Below are positions 16,820 to 26,074 of a stretch of DNA of 64,000 nt, one piece after another. The stretch comes from Bordetella holmesii ATCC 51541. GTDB taxonomy: Bacteria; Pseudomonadota; Gammaproteobacteria; Burkholderiales; Burkholderiaceae_B. A program made the translations under genes and the position numbers. The notes beneath the pieces are model-generated. The model did no database searches. It was not told the origin of the DNA and was given only the letters and a program-made list of their open reading frames with translations. Position 1 is the stretch's first letter, and every line of letters begins with the position of its first letter. The stretch is taken from positions 2,356,001 to 2,420,000 of the forward strand of contig CP007494.1 of the NCBI GenBank assembly GCA_000612485.1. Direction: 5' to 3'.

Positions 16820-18125
16820 GGTTCATCGAGGAATACCGGGGAATGCAGACCGGATCTTGAGGAAGAAGTACTCCTGATCGCGGTAGCCGTAGGCGCGGCG
16901 CTTGATGACTTTGATGGTGTTGTTGATGCCCTCGACGATGCTGGTGTTGAGCCGGTGGCGACAGCGAGACAGAATCCCGTGCAGATAGGCTTTTAGCTTG
17001 AGCGCGAAGTGAGCCAAGGCGGCGATGCCGCTGCCCTGAGCCTGTTGCAGCCAGTGATCCCATGCCTGGCGGGCGTAGCCGGGGTGTTGGTAGAACCACA
17101 GCTGTTTGAGCTCATCGCGCATCAGATAAGCGGTGAGCAAGGGCTGGTTGGCCTGGAGCAACTCGTCCAACTTTACCGATTGGCACGGATCGAGGTTTTT
17201 GCGATTGCGCAGCAGTAGCCAGCGACTGGACTTGATCACCCGGCGGGCCGGCTTGTCGTGCCGCAACTGGTTCGCTTGGTCTACACGCACCCGGTCTATC
17301 ACTTCACGGCCGTACTTGGCCACGACGTGGAACAGGTCGTAGACGATCTCGGCGTTGGGGCAGTTGGCCTGGATCTCCAGCTCATAGGCCGTCGTCATGT
17401 CGATCGCTACGGCCCGGATCTGCTGGGCAACCCCAGTTGGCAGTTGTTCGAAGAAGGCTCTGGCCGTCTCGCGCGAGCGGCCATCACCGATCCATAGCAC
17501 CTGACGGCGGATCGGATCGACAACGACCGTGGCATAACGATGGCCCTTGTGTAGAGCGAACTCGTCCATCGCTAGGTAGTGGATCTGACTCCAGTCCGGC
17601 TCTTGGATCGCCCGTCGCAGCAGGGCCTTGTCCAGCGCCTTGACCGTGTGCCAACCCAGTTGGAAGAAGCGCGCCACGGCCAGAATGTTGCTGGACTCAA
17701 GCAACTGGCTGACCGCCTCGGCCAGCCGGTCGGTCACTCGCTGGTAACGGCCCAGCCAGCTCAGCCTCTCCAGATGCGGTCCACCGCACTGCTCGCACCA
17801 GACCCGCCGACGCGGCACTACCAGCGTCACTCGCAGCGCCATTAGCGGCAGATCCCGCACCCGGCGCGTGGTCGTCTCATGCACCTGCCGACATCGGTTG
17901 CCGCAGTGCTCGCAGTGCATCGTTCGCGCTGAAGGCTTCAGGTAAATCGTGACCGTCCGGCTCTCACCTTCAGGCCACACGACCCGCTCCACCCGATAAC
18001 CTTCCCACCCACCCAACCTCTCGATCGTCTTGCGGTCCAGCATGATCCCGGCCTTGATCCTTGAAAAATCAAGGATCAAGCGTAATGGCAATCAAGCACG
18101 GCTCCACGCTATTCCGCGATGAACC
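16820..18125 (-). mobile_element. ISL3-family insertion sequence, IS1001/hIS1001 type, copy 2
   Basis: The element is 1306 bp in minus orientation between paaI and paaK, flanked by a perfect 8-bp target duplication TTTCTTAT. It differs from copies 1 and 3 by one extra A in the loop of the hairpin before the transposase (18065-18070 region) and by a C-to-T change close to it. It separates paaK from the paa promoter; any paaK transcription would have to start in or after the element. Confidence 0.95.
16823..18043 (-). CDS. ISL3-family transposase, copy 2
   Basis: The 406 residues are identical to copy 1. The extra base in the upstream hairpin opens the frame for 16 further codons (to 18091), but the start used in the other copies, ATG at 18043, is kept here. 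All zinc-finger cysteines and the DDE residues seen in copy 1 are present. Confidence 0.95.
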   Translation of the reverse strand: MLDRKTIERLGGWEGYRVERVVWPEGESRTVTIYLKPSARTMHCEHCGNRCRQVHETTTRRVRDLPLMALRVTLVVPRRRVWCEQCGGPHLERLSWLGRYQRVTDRLAEAVSQLLESSNILAVARFFQLGWHTVKALDKALLRRAIQEPDWSQIHYLAMDEFALHKGHRYATVVVDPIRRQVLWIGDGRSRETARAFFEQLPTGVAQQIRAVAIDMTTAYELEIQANCPNAEIVYDLFHVVAKYGREVIDRVRVDQANQLRHDKPARRVIKSSRWLLLRNRKNLDPCQSVKLDELLQANQPLLTAYLMRDELKQLWFYQHPGYARQAWDHWLQQAQGSGIAALAHFALKLKAYLHGILSRCRHRLNTSIVEGINNTIKVIKRRAYGYRDQEYFFLKIRSAFPGIPR

Positions 18126-18133
18126 TTTCTTAT
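18126..18133 (+). repeat. 8-bp target duplication, right side of IS copy 2
   Basis: TTTCTTAT, an exact copy of 16812-16819, lies directly after the IS end at 18125 and about 46 bases before the paaK start. Confidence 0.92.
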
Positions 18134-18179
18134 TGCGAAGCGGCCTTGTGCCGCACAGATTTTTCAGGAGAGAGACACC

Positions 18180-19496
18180 ATGCCCACTACCCTCAGCAAG
18201 CCGGGGCTGGATCCTATCGAACACGCCAGCCGCGATGAATTGCAGGCGTTGCAGCTCGAGAGGCTGAAATGGACCGTCAACCACGCTTATCAGAACGTGG
18301 CGCATTACAAAAAAGCGTTCGACGACGCGGGCGTGCATCCGGATGATCTCAAGCAGCTCTCCGATATCGCCAAGTTTCCGTTCACCACCAAGAAAGATCT
18401 GCGCGACAACTATCCCTTCGGGATGTTTGCCGTGCCGCGCGAGCGTGTTTCGCGGGTGCATGCTTCCAGCGGCACCACGGGCAAGCCTACCGTAGTGGGT
18501 TATACCGCTCGCGATCTGGACAATTGGGCCAATCTGGTTGCGCGCTCCATCCGGGCCGCAGGTGGCAAGGCGGGCGATATCATTCACGTCGCCTATGGGT
18601 ACGGCCTGTTTACCGGCGGGTTGGGCGCGCACTACGGGGCCGAGCGCCTCGGTTGCACCGTGATTCCGATGTCGGGCGGGCAGACTGAAAAACAGGTGCA
18701 GCTGATCAATGATTTCCGTCCGGACATCATCATGGTCACACCCTCCTACTTCTGCAATATTCTGGAAGAGCAGCGTCGCTAAGGACAGGATCCGCGCGAA
18801 AGCTCGTTGCGCATCGGCATCTTCGGCGCCGAGCCCTGGACCGGGCAAATGCGCCAGGATATCGAGGGCCAGGCGGGCATCGATGCCGTGGACATCTACG
18901 GTTTGTCGGAAGTCATGGGGCCAGGCGTGGCAAGCGAGTGCGTGGAAACCAAGGACGGCCCGGTCGTCTGGGAAGACCACTTTTACGCCGAAATCATCAA
19001 CCCCGAGACGGGCGAACCGGTGGCGGATGGCGAGTCTGGCGAGCTGGTGTTCACCTCGCTGACGAAGGAGGCCATGCCCATCATTCGCTATCGCACACGC
19101 GACCTGACCCGGTTGCTGCCACCGACCTCGCGCAGCATGCGCCGCATCGGCAAGATCACCGGCCGCAGTGACGATATGCTCATCGTGCGTGGTGTCAACC
19201 TGTTCCCCACCCAGGTCGAGGAGCTGGTACTAAAGATCACGCAACTGGCGCCGCATTATCAGTTGGTGCTCACGCGCAGTGGCAATCTGGACGAGCTCGA
19301 AATTCTCACCGAGCTGCGTCCGGAGTTTGGCGGACTGTCGGATGCCGAGCGTGCTGCTGTGGGTAAGCAATTGCAGCATGCCGTCAAATCCTATATTGGC
19401 GTCAGTGCCCGTATTCAGGTGGCCGAGGCAGGTTTTGTCGAACGCACGCTCACGGGCAAGGCCCGGCGCGTCATCGACAAGCGGCCGCGCGGGTAA
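18180..19496 (+). pseudogene. paaK: paaK, phenylacetate-CoA ligase, broken by an in-frame TAA
   Basis: PaaK activates phenylacetate to phenylacetyl-CoA with ATP, the first step of the pathway. From the ATG at 18180 (AGGAG upstream) the frame encodes typical blocks such as HASSGTTGKPTVVGYTARD and GLFTGGLGAHYGAERLG, then meets TAA at 18780-18782 after residue 200. The same frame continues GQDPRESSLRIGIFGAEPWTGQMR to a TAA at 19494. Homologues have Gln at the stop position, so CAA to TAA is likely. The full frame is 438 residues, normal for PaaK. IS copy 2 lies just upstream, so the gene has lost both its operon link and its reading frame. Confidence 0.93.
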
Positions 19497-19587
19497 GCAA
19501 GGCACGCATCGCGGTGGGCGAGAGGGCGCAGTTCTGGCTTTTCTCGCATTCCTTCATCTGAAGGCGTGGTCCGTCGCCCCAGAACAA

Positions 19588-19617
19588 AAACGCCGCGCAG
19601 GAATCTGCGCGGCGTTT
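19588..19617. terminator. bidirectional terminator between paaK and the gamma-glutamyltransferase gene
   Basis: The stem AAACGCCGCGCAG (19588-19600) pairs with CTGCGCGGCGTTT (19605-19617) around the loop GAAT. A-run and T-run flank the stem, so it can serve both converging genes. Confidence 0.8.
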
Positions 19618-19655
19618 ACACAGGGAACCCGGCGAGGTTCTCGTGTTGCGAAAAA

Positions 19656-21250
19656 CTAAAAGCCCACGGCCTGTCCATCACGGCGCGAGTCTGACGCTGC
19701 CACGTAGCCGCCGCCTGGCAGACAATGAATCAGTTGCGCGGATCCGAACTCCAGGCTGTCGGCCGGCGCGACCTGCACGTGATGGCCGCGCGCACGCAGG
19801 GTCTGCACCACATCGGCAGGCAGGTGGGCTTCCACGTTGACCACCGGGCCGTTTTCCACCCGAAAGCGTGGCGCATCGCTCATGGCCTGCGGATTTTGCC
19901 CGAATGCGGCCAGCCGGGTCATCATCTGCAGGTGCCCCTGGGCCTGCATGGAGCCTCCCATGACGCCGAAGGACATCACCGGTTGCCCCCCGCGGGTGAC
20001 GAATGCCGGAATGATGGTGTGCATGGGCTGCTTGCGCGGGCCGACCTGGTTGGCATGGCCCGGCGTCAGGACAAAGTTCAGGCCGCGGTTATGCAGGCTG
20101 ATGCCTGTGCCCGGCACACCACCCCCGAGCCGAAGCCGTGATAGTTGGACTGGATGAAGGACACCATGGTGCCCTGGGCATCCGCCGCGGTGAGATAGAC
20201 GGTGCCACCGGTCTTGGGTGCCCCGGCCAGCGGCGTGACAGCCTTATCCATGCGGATGAGTCGGGCGCGCTCGGACAGGTAGGCCGGATCCAGCAGGGCA
20301 GCGGCGTCCATCCGCATGTGTTCCGGGTCAGCCACGTGATGATGCAGGTCGGCGAAGGCCAGCTTCATGGCTTCGATGCTGACATGGTAGTAATCCGCGC
20401 TGTCACAGCCCATGCCTTCAAGGTCGAAGTGCTCAAGCAGGCCCAGCGCAATCAGCGCCGAGATTCCTTGTCCATTGGGAGGGATCTCGTGCAGACGGTA
20501 GTCCCGAAAGCCTTGCGAGATGGGTTCGACCCATTGCGGTTGATGCGCGGCCAGGTCATCGGCAGTCAGCGCGCCGCCCGTTTCGCGGGCAAAGGCTGCG
20601 ATTTTTGCGGCCAGCGCGCCACGATAGAAGCTTTCGCCGCCGGTCTCGGCGATGTCGCGCAGCGTTCTACCCTGCTCGGGGAAGCGCCACCATTGACCGG
20701 CTTGCGGCGTCTTGCCTTCGGGAAGAAAGGCCTGCGCGAAGCCGGGCTCATGGGCCAGTTTGGGCGCCTGCGTGGCCCATTGCCGAGCGATGGTCGGCGA
20801 GACAGCGAAGCCGCGCTCGGCATACTCGATGGCCGGTTCGAACAACTGTGCGAAAGGCAGTTTCCCAAAGCGCTCATGCAAGGCTTTCCAGCCGGCGACC
20901 TGACCGGGCACGGTCACCGTGCCCCAGCCGGAGGGTGGCATGGTGTCGCGGCCGGCAAAGTATTCCGGCGTCCAGGCTGCCGGCGAACGGCCGCTGGAGT
21001 TCAAGCCATACAGACGGCCTTCATGCCAGACCAGGGTGAACATATCGCCGCCGATACCGTTCATCACCGGTTCGACGACCGTCAGCGCGATGGCCGTGGC
21101 GATGGCGCTGTCGACGGCATTGCCGCCCGCCAGCATCATGCGCAGACCCGCTTGTGCGGCCAGCGGTTGGCTGGTCGCGACCGTATTGGCCGCGAGCACC
21201 GGCATTTTTCGGCTGGCGTAGGGGAAAGTCCAATCAAAGGGCATAGACAT
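19656..21250 (-). pseudogene. gamma-glutamyltransferase family protein, frameshifted
   Basis: The N-terminal 380 residues (MSMPFDWTFPYASRKMPVLAANTVATSQPLAAQAG) end in FIQSNYHGFGSGVV and then run out of frame. The rest, VPGTGISLHNRGLNFVLTPGHANQ onward, is open in another frame down to 19656. The crossover is at about 20115-20119, where one C seems lost from repeated CAC triplets (GTG GTG GTG on the coding strand). The predicted self-cleavage Thr lies before the break in KTGGTVYLTAADAQG. The intact gene would encode about 530 residues. These enzymes cleave gamma-glutamyl bonds, but members like this often have unknown substrates. It lies behind a Bug-type binding protein gene, also broken. Confidence 0.9.
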
Positions 21251-21267
21251 GATGCGTGGCTGAAAAG

Positions 21268-22241
21268 TTATTGAGCGGTAACGCCGGCTTGTTCGATGAG
21301 CTTCTGCGTGCGCGGAATCTCGGACTTCACAAAAGCGGCAAAGGATTCGCGCGAGCCGCCCTGAGGTTCGGCACCGGCTTCAGCCAGCTTGTCGCGCAGG
21401 CCAGGGTCGGCCAGTACTTTGTTGACGGCCCGATTAAGCGTATCGAGCACGGCCGGCGGAGTGCCTTCCGGTGCGGCCAGACCATACCAGAGGGCGATGT
21501 CATAGCCCTCGAAGCCCTGTTCGGCAATGGTCGGAATCTGGGGGGCAAGGGCCGAACGGCGCGCATTGGACATGCCCAGCGCGATCAGATTGCCGCTTTT
21601 GGCCTGGGGCAGGCCGGTCATGATGGTGTCGAAGTACATGGAGACCTGACCGCTTAGCAAGGCGGGAATCGCCTCGCCGGCGCCCTTGTACGGAATGTGC
21701 AGGATATCGATGCCGGCCACGGACTTGAGCATTTCGCCGGCCATGTGCGAGGTCGTGCCGGTGCCGAATGAGGCGTACGTCAGCTTGCCCGGATTCGCCT
21801 TGGCGTAGGCAACCATCTCGGGCAGGGTCTTGAACGGTTGCGAGGGGTTGGTCAGCAGGATGTTTGGCGTGACGGCCACCATGGACACCAGGGCAAACTT
21901 GTCGGGATCGTAGGCCAGGCGTTTCTGCAGGAATCGGTTGGTCACCAGAACGGCGGGGCCGCCCATCAGCAGGGTGTAGCCGTCGGGCTCGGAGCGGGCC
22001 ACGGCGGCGCTGCCAATGGCTGCGGCCGCGCCGGGCGGGCTTCGATCACGAAAGGTTGGCCCAGCTCCGCGGACAGCGCCGCGCCCAGTTGGCGCGAAAT
22101 GAGGTCGGTGGCCGACCCTGCCTGGAATGGCACGACGATCTTGACGGGATGCTGTGGCCAGTCCTTGTCCTGAGCCGGTGCCTGGCTCGAAAAGGCCAGT
22201 GCGCAGGCGGCGAGCAGAGCGCGTAGAAAATGCGGTTTCAT
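21268..22241 (-). pseudogene. Bug-family (TctC) substrate-binding protein, frameshifted
   Basis: The start at 22241 gives a signal peptide (MKPHFLRALLAACALAFSSQAPAQ) and the family N-terminus DWPQHPVKIVVPFQAGSATDLISRQLG. After VIEARP the frame is lost near 22031-22035 (one base missing in CCGGG). The rest, GAAAAIGSAAVARSEPDGYTLLMGGPAVL onward, continues in another frame to 21268. Restored length is 324 residues, normal for Bug proteins. These are periplasmic ligand-binding proteins, very numerous in Bordetella, and the ligand here is unknown. It lies 17 bases upstream of the gamma-glutamyltransferase gene on the same strand and so forms an operon with it. Confidence 0.9.
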
Positions 22242-22339
22242 GGGGATCCCCTTGGTATTCATCTGCATTGATGCGTTGGGCCGTCGGCATGGCGGCCGGG
22301 ATGCATTAGACCGGCCACAGGGGGAGCGGGATACTAGGT

Positions 22340-22367
22340 ATTGTATCTATGGATCATTGGATCCAAT
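22340..22367 (-). promoter_or_regulatory. candidate promoter and palindromic operator for the bug operon
   Basis: A perfect 12-bp palindrome ATTGGATCCAAT (22356-22367) lies between the divergent bug and gntR genes. On the minus strand TACAAT (22345-22340) could be a -10 box, with TTGGAT inside the palindrome as a close-set -35 region. FadR/GntR regulators bind short palindromes of this kind, so the neighbouring GntR protein is the likely ligand. The assignment is inferred. Confidence 0.45.
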
Positions 22368-22444
22368 TTATGTTAGTCTTTGGCTTGAGTGCATCCGGGC
22401 CAGCCGCTATATCATTGCGCCTTTCCATTCATTGACACGACGCC

Positions 22445-23074
22445 TTGCACAAGACCGCCCTGACGGCCGAAGAAGAGGCCTACCAATTTATCCAGCAGCA
22501 GATCCGCCTGGGGCAGTTTGCTCCCGGGGCGCGCCTGGTGCCGGAGAACATCGCTGGCCAGATCGGCACCAGTCGCATGCCGGTGCGCGGTGCGTTGCGC
22601 CGCCTGGCCTCCGAAGGGTTGGTAGAGATCCGAGCCAACCGTGGCGCGGTGGTGCGCGGACTGAACCGCCAGGAGATGCTGGAGGTGTTTGAAATGCGCT
22701 CGGTTCTCGAAGGCCTGGCCATGCGCAACGCAGTGTCCAATATGGCGCCAGAGCATATCCGGCGCTTGACTGGCATGCTGGATCTGATGGAGCAGGGCTA
22801 CCTGGACTGGACCACCACGCACCGCGAGTTTCACGAATACCTGTGCGGCTTCTGTAAACAACCCCGTTTGCTGAGCCAGATCGCGGAGCTGCACTCCGTG
22901 GTCGAGCCCTACATGCGTTTGTGGTCGGCACAGCCTGGCAGGGCGTTGCGTGCGCGTGCTTCGCACCAGGAGTTAATCGATGCGCTCAAGACGGGCGACC
23001 CCACGCAATGCGAGGCCGCCATGCGCCAGCACGTGCTCAACACCGTCGTGGTGCTGCTCGATCCCCTGACTTGA
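22445..23074 (+). CDS. GntR-family transcriptional regulator (FCD domain)
   Basis: This encodes 209 residues. The N-terminal winged helix-turn-helix covers about residues 12-75 (AYQFIQQQIRLGQFAPGARLVPENIAGQIGTSRMPVRGALRRLASEGLVEIRANRGAVV). The C-terminal FCD ligand domain (about 80-205) has the expected metal-binding Asp/His pattern in part (THREFHEYLC; ASHQELIDALKTGD). The start is TTG at 22445; an in-frame stop 10 bases upstream excludes longer forms. It is divergent from the bug-ggt operon and convergent with the TRAP transporter genes, so it may control either. It appears intact. Confidence 0.88.
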   Translation: MHKTALTAEEEAYQFIQQQIRLGQFAPGARLVPENIAGQIGTSRMPVRGALRRLASEGLVEIRANRGAVVRGLNRQEMLEVFEMRSVLEGLAMRNAVSNMAPEHIRRLTGMLDLMEQGYLDWTTTHREFHEYLCGFCKQPRLLSQIAELHSVVEPYMRLWSAQPGRALRARASHQELIDALKTGDPTQCEAAMRQHVLNTVVVLLDPLT

Positions 23075-23081
23075 GCCAGCA

Positions 23082-23097
23082 CGGCGCCTTCGCGCCG
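23082..23097. terminator. short GC-rich hairpin between gntR and dctM
   Basis: CGGCGC (23082-23087) pairs with GCGCCG (23092-23097) around CTTC, between the ends of two converging genes. There is no T-tract, so termination here is only possible. Confidence 0.35.
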
Positions 23098-23108
23098 CGC
23101 GATGAACG

Positions 23109-24386
23109 TCATTTTGCGTAGACCAGATCTCTCAGGCCCAGCGACAGACCCGGCCAATAGGTGATGATCATCAGGCAGATCAGCACCACCACCACGAAGG
23201 GGACCAGCGGCTTGATAAGCTGCTCGACCGACAGCTTGGCCACCGCACAGGCGGCAAACAGGTTCACGCCAAAGGGCGGGGTGACCATGCCCAACGCCAG
23301 GTTGACCACCATGATGACGCCGAAGTGCACGGGCTCCACGCCGAACTTTACCGCCACCGGCAGCAACAACGGGGCCAGCACGACGATGGAGGCCGAGGTC
23401 TCCACGAACATGCCGATAATGAATAGTGCGACGTTCACGCCCATCAGGAAACCGAACTTCGTGTCAAAGAGCTGCGACAGCCAGGCCCCGAGAATATCGG
23501 GGATGCCGGCGCGATTGAGCAGGAAGCTGAATACGCCCGCGTTGGCGATCAGGAACATGATCACCGCCGTGGAGACGACGGATTTGTGCAGCGTGACCGA
23601 TATATCGGAGACTGTCAGGCGGCGGTAGATGAATTTACCCACGACGATGGCATAGACCACGGCGACGACCGAAGCTTCTGTCGGAGTAAAGACGCCGCCG
23701 TAGATGCCGCCCAGAATGATGACGGGCATAAGCAGGGCCAGCCAGGCGCGCTTGAAAGCCGGCCAAAGCGGCAGTCGGCCCTCGCCGTCACGCTTGCCCA
23801 GGCCGTTGCGCTTGGCGTAGAACCACACGTAAAACATCAGGGCCAGGCCGATCAGCACACCGGGCATCACACCCGCGATGAAGAGTTCTCCGGTCGACGT
23901 ATCGGTCGCCACGGCAAACAGAATCATCGGGATGGAAGGGGGAATGATGACCCCCAGTTCGGCCGCGCTGGCCTGAAGCGAGGCGGCAAACGGCTTGGGA
24001 TAACCGTGGCGCACCATGGCGGGAATCAGGATGGCGCCCACGGCGAAGGTGGTGGCCACGCTTGAACCCGCGACGGCCGCGAAGATCATGCAGGTCAGCA
24101 CGCAGGTGCAGGCCAACCCGCCTTGCACGCCGCCCACGATACTCTTGGCGAACTCGACCATCCTCTCGGAAATGCCGCCCGTTTCCATCAGGTTGCCGGC
24201 CAGGATGAAAAACGGAATGGCGACCAGAGGATATTTGTCCAGCGCGGCAAATATCTGCTGCGCGAAAACCAGCCAGGGCAGGCCGCCCACGGAGATGCCC
24301 GTCAACGCGGCCAGGCCGATGGCGATCGCCACCGGAATCGACAGGCCGAAGAAAATCAGCATCGAAACTATCATCAACTGCGACAT
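23109..24386 (-). CDS. TRAP transporter large permease (DctM type)
   Basis: This is a 425-residue integral membrane protein with about twelve hydrophobic segments. It starts MSQLMIVSMLIFFGLSIPVAIAIGLAALTG and has the family patterns AAVAGSSVATTFAVGAILIPAM and IIPPSIPMILFAVATDTSTGELFIAG. It forms the ion-coupled channel of a tripartite uptake system with the small permease and the binding protein encoded upstream. The ATG at 24386 removes a 66-codon open extension that overlaps the small permease gene. It appears intact. Confidence 0.94.
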   Translation of the reverse strand: MSQLMIVSMLIFFGLSIPVAIAIGLAALTGISVGGLPWLVFAQQIFAALDKYPLVAIPFFILAGNLMETGGISERMVEFAKSIVGGVQGGLACTCVLTCMIFAAVAGSSVATTFAVGAILIPAMVRHGYPKPFAASLQASAAELGVIIPPSIPMILFAVATDTSTGELFIAGVMPGVLIGLALMFYVWFYAKRNGLGKRDGEGRLPLWPAFKRAWLALLMPVIILGGIYGGVFTPTEASVVAVVYAIVVGKFIYRRLTVSDISVTLHKSVVSTAVIMFLIANAGVFSFLLNRAGIPDILGAWLSQLFDTKFGFLMGVNVALFIIGMFVETSASIVVLAPLLLPVAVKFGVEPVHFGVIMVVNLALGMVTPPFGVNLFAACAVAKLSVEQLIKPLVPFVVVVLICLMIITYWPGLSLGLRDLVYAK

Positions 24387-24426
24387 GGTGCTCTGCCTGA
24401 ACGATTCGAAGAAATGAGAGGCGCGA

Positions 24427-24927
24427 TCAGCCTTGTGCGTCGTTGCGCACGGGCACGTCGTCTTCCTCGTTGCGTGCCCAGCGCGCGAGGATGGCCAGGG
24501 TCGCCAGCGTGGCGCCGACCGGGATGGCCAGATAGATCCAGGAGATGGAAATATCCAGGCTTGGCACGGTCTGAAAGCGCACACGCCAGGTCATCTGACC
24601 ACCTACCCAGGCCAGCACGATCATGAATGCCATGCAAATCAGAGCAATGGCGTGTTCCAACATGCGGCGGGCGCGGCCCTTGAGCGTGTTTCGCAGCAAC
24701 TCGACACTGATCATCACGCCGTGGCGAAAGGCCAGTGCCACGCCCAGCAATACCGTCCAGATAAGCAACGCGCGGGTGGCAACCTCACTCCAGTCGGAGG
24801 GGGAGTGCAGCACGAAGCGCGCAATGACTTGATAGAACGCGCAGGCAGCCGAGGCCAGCAGCAAGAGCTGGGCAATGGTAGAGACCAGCTTGAACAGGCC
24901 GCGCTCGGCCGTGCAGAGCAGATGCAT
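24427..24927 (-). CDS. TRAP transporter small permease (DctQ type)
   Basis: This is a 166-residue protein with four membrane helices (about 15-35, 48-68, 88-110 and 128-148). The family hallmark RHGVMISVELL lies between helices 2 and 3. It pairs with the large permease gene 40 bases downstream and follows the binding protein gene, so dctP-dctQ-dctM is one operon. Confidence 0.92.
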   Translation of the reverse strand: MHLLCTAERGLFKLVSTIAQLLLLASAACAFYQVIARFVLHSPSDWSEVATRALLIWTVLLGVALAFRHGVMISVELLRNTLKGRARRMLEHAIALICMAFMIVLAWVGGQMTWRVRFQTVPSLDISISWIYLAIPVGATLATLAILARWARNEEDDVPVRNDAQG

Positions 24928-24988
24928 GATGAAAGTCCGGGCAAAAGTTGCCCGGTCCGCCCCGCGGGCGGCGGCCGGGCTGACAGGC

Positions 24989-25963
24989 TTACTTGGTGTC
25001 GCGGATCGCTTCGATCAGCTTCTTGTCGAACTTCTTGTAGTACTCGGGGTAGGCGGGTTCGACGGCTGCGGCAAACGCAGCACGGTCGACATCGTTGACC
25101 TGCATGCCCTCTTTCTTGAGCTGCTCGGCACCGGTTTTTTCGATGTTGTCCACGTAGGCGCGCATGGCCAGGCCGGCCTGTTTGCCTGCTTCGTCGAACT
25201 TGGCCTTATCCTCTGGCGACAGGCTGTTATAAGCATTGGCCGACATCAGTATCAACGCCGGGCCGTAGACGTGGCCGGTGAGGGATAAATACTTCTGAGT
25301 CTGCGACAGTTTGGCCGAGGTAATCACCGATAGGGGATTTTCCTGGCCGTCGATGGTGCCTTGCTGCAAGGCAGTAGCCACTTCGGGCCAGGCCATGGGC
25401 GTGGGCAAAATGCCGATCTGGCGGAAGGCGGTGATATGGATGGGGTTTTCCGTGGTACGGATCTTCAGACCCTTGGCATCGGCCGGCGTTTTCACCGGGC
25501 GGATATTATTGGTCAGGTGTCGAAAACCCTGTTCGCCCCACGCCAGTGCAACGATGCCCCGATTGGGGAACTTGGCCAGCATGTCCTGGCCCACCTTGCT
25601 GTCGAGCACGGCACGGGCATGAGGCAGGTCGCGCAGCAGGAAGGGGATGTCGAATACGCCAGTCTCGGGGACGAAGTTCAACGTAGCGCCGGTCGAGACG
25701 ATGGCCAGATCCACGGTGCCGATCTGCAACCCCTCGATGACTTCGCGTTCGCCGCCCAGCGCGCTATTGGCGAATTGCTGTACCTTGTACTTGCCTTGCG
25801 TGGAGCCCTCCAGAGACTTTGCCATGGCGTCGGCGCCTGCACCGTAGTGCGAATTCGTCGACAGGGCGTAGGCCATCTTCAGGGTGTTTTCCGCAGCGGC
25901 GGGCAGGGTGACGGCAAAGGCGCAGGCCGAAACCAGGCCGGCCACGAGCCAGGACTTATGCAT
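24989..25963 (-). CDS. TRAP transporter substrate-binding protein (DctP type)
   Basis: This is a 324-residue periplasmic protein with a signal peptide (MHKSWLVAGLVSACAFAVTLPAAAEN). Family blocks are GEREVIEGLQIGTVDLAIVSTGATLNFVPETGVFDIPFLLRD, the ligand-contact region GLKIRTTENPIHITAFRQIGILPTPMAWPEVATALQQGTIDGQENP, and YLSLTGHVYGPALILM. The Arg in KIRTTENP normally binds the carboxylate of the ligand, so an organic acid is likely. The start at 25963 gives the signal peptide; the frame is open for 425 more codons upstream, but only as an antisense shadow of the FtsX-type gene. It is divergent from that gene. Confidence 0.94.
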   Translation of the reverse strand: MHKSWLVAGLVSACAFAVTLPAAAENTLKMAYALSTNSHYGAGADAMAKSLEGSTQGKYKVQQFANSALGGEREVIEGLQIGTVDLAIVSTGATLNFVPETGVFDIPFLLRDLPHARAVLDSKVGQDMLAKFPNRGIVALAWGEQGFRHLTNNIRPVKTPADAKGLKIRTTENPIHITAFRQIGILPTPMAWPEVATALQQGTIDGQENPLSVITSAKLSQTQKYLSLTGHVYGPALILMSANAYNSLSPEDKAKFDEAGKQAGLAMRAYVDNIEKTGAEQLKKEGMQVNDVDRAAFAAAVEPAYPEYYKKFDKKLIEAIRDTK

Positions 25964-26074
25964 GGACAATCTCCGATGTGTTTTTTGTTCTTTCCATGGG
26001 TGGCGTATCGCCGCCATCCTTTTGCATGATAGCGGCATTTTTCCGCGACTCAGCCGCTCTATCCCCCAGGAATA

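Noticed and set aside
16820..18125. Copy 2 as product of recombination with another copy
   Set aside because: The exact 8-bp duplication TTTCTTAT on both sides shows direct insertion.
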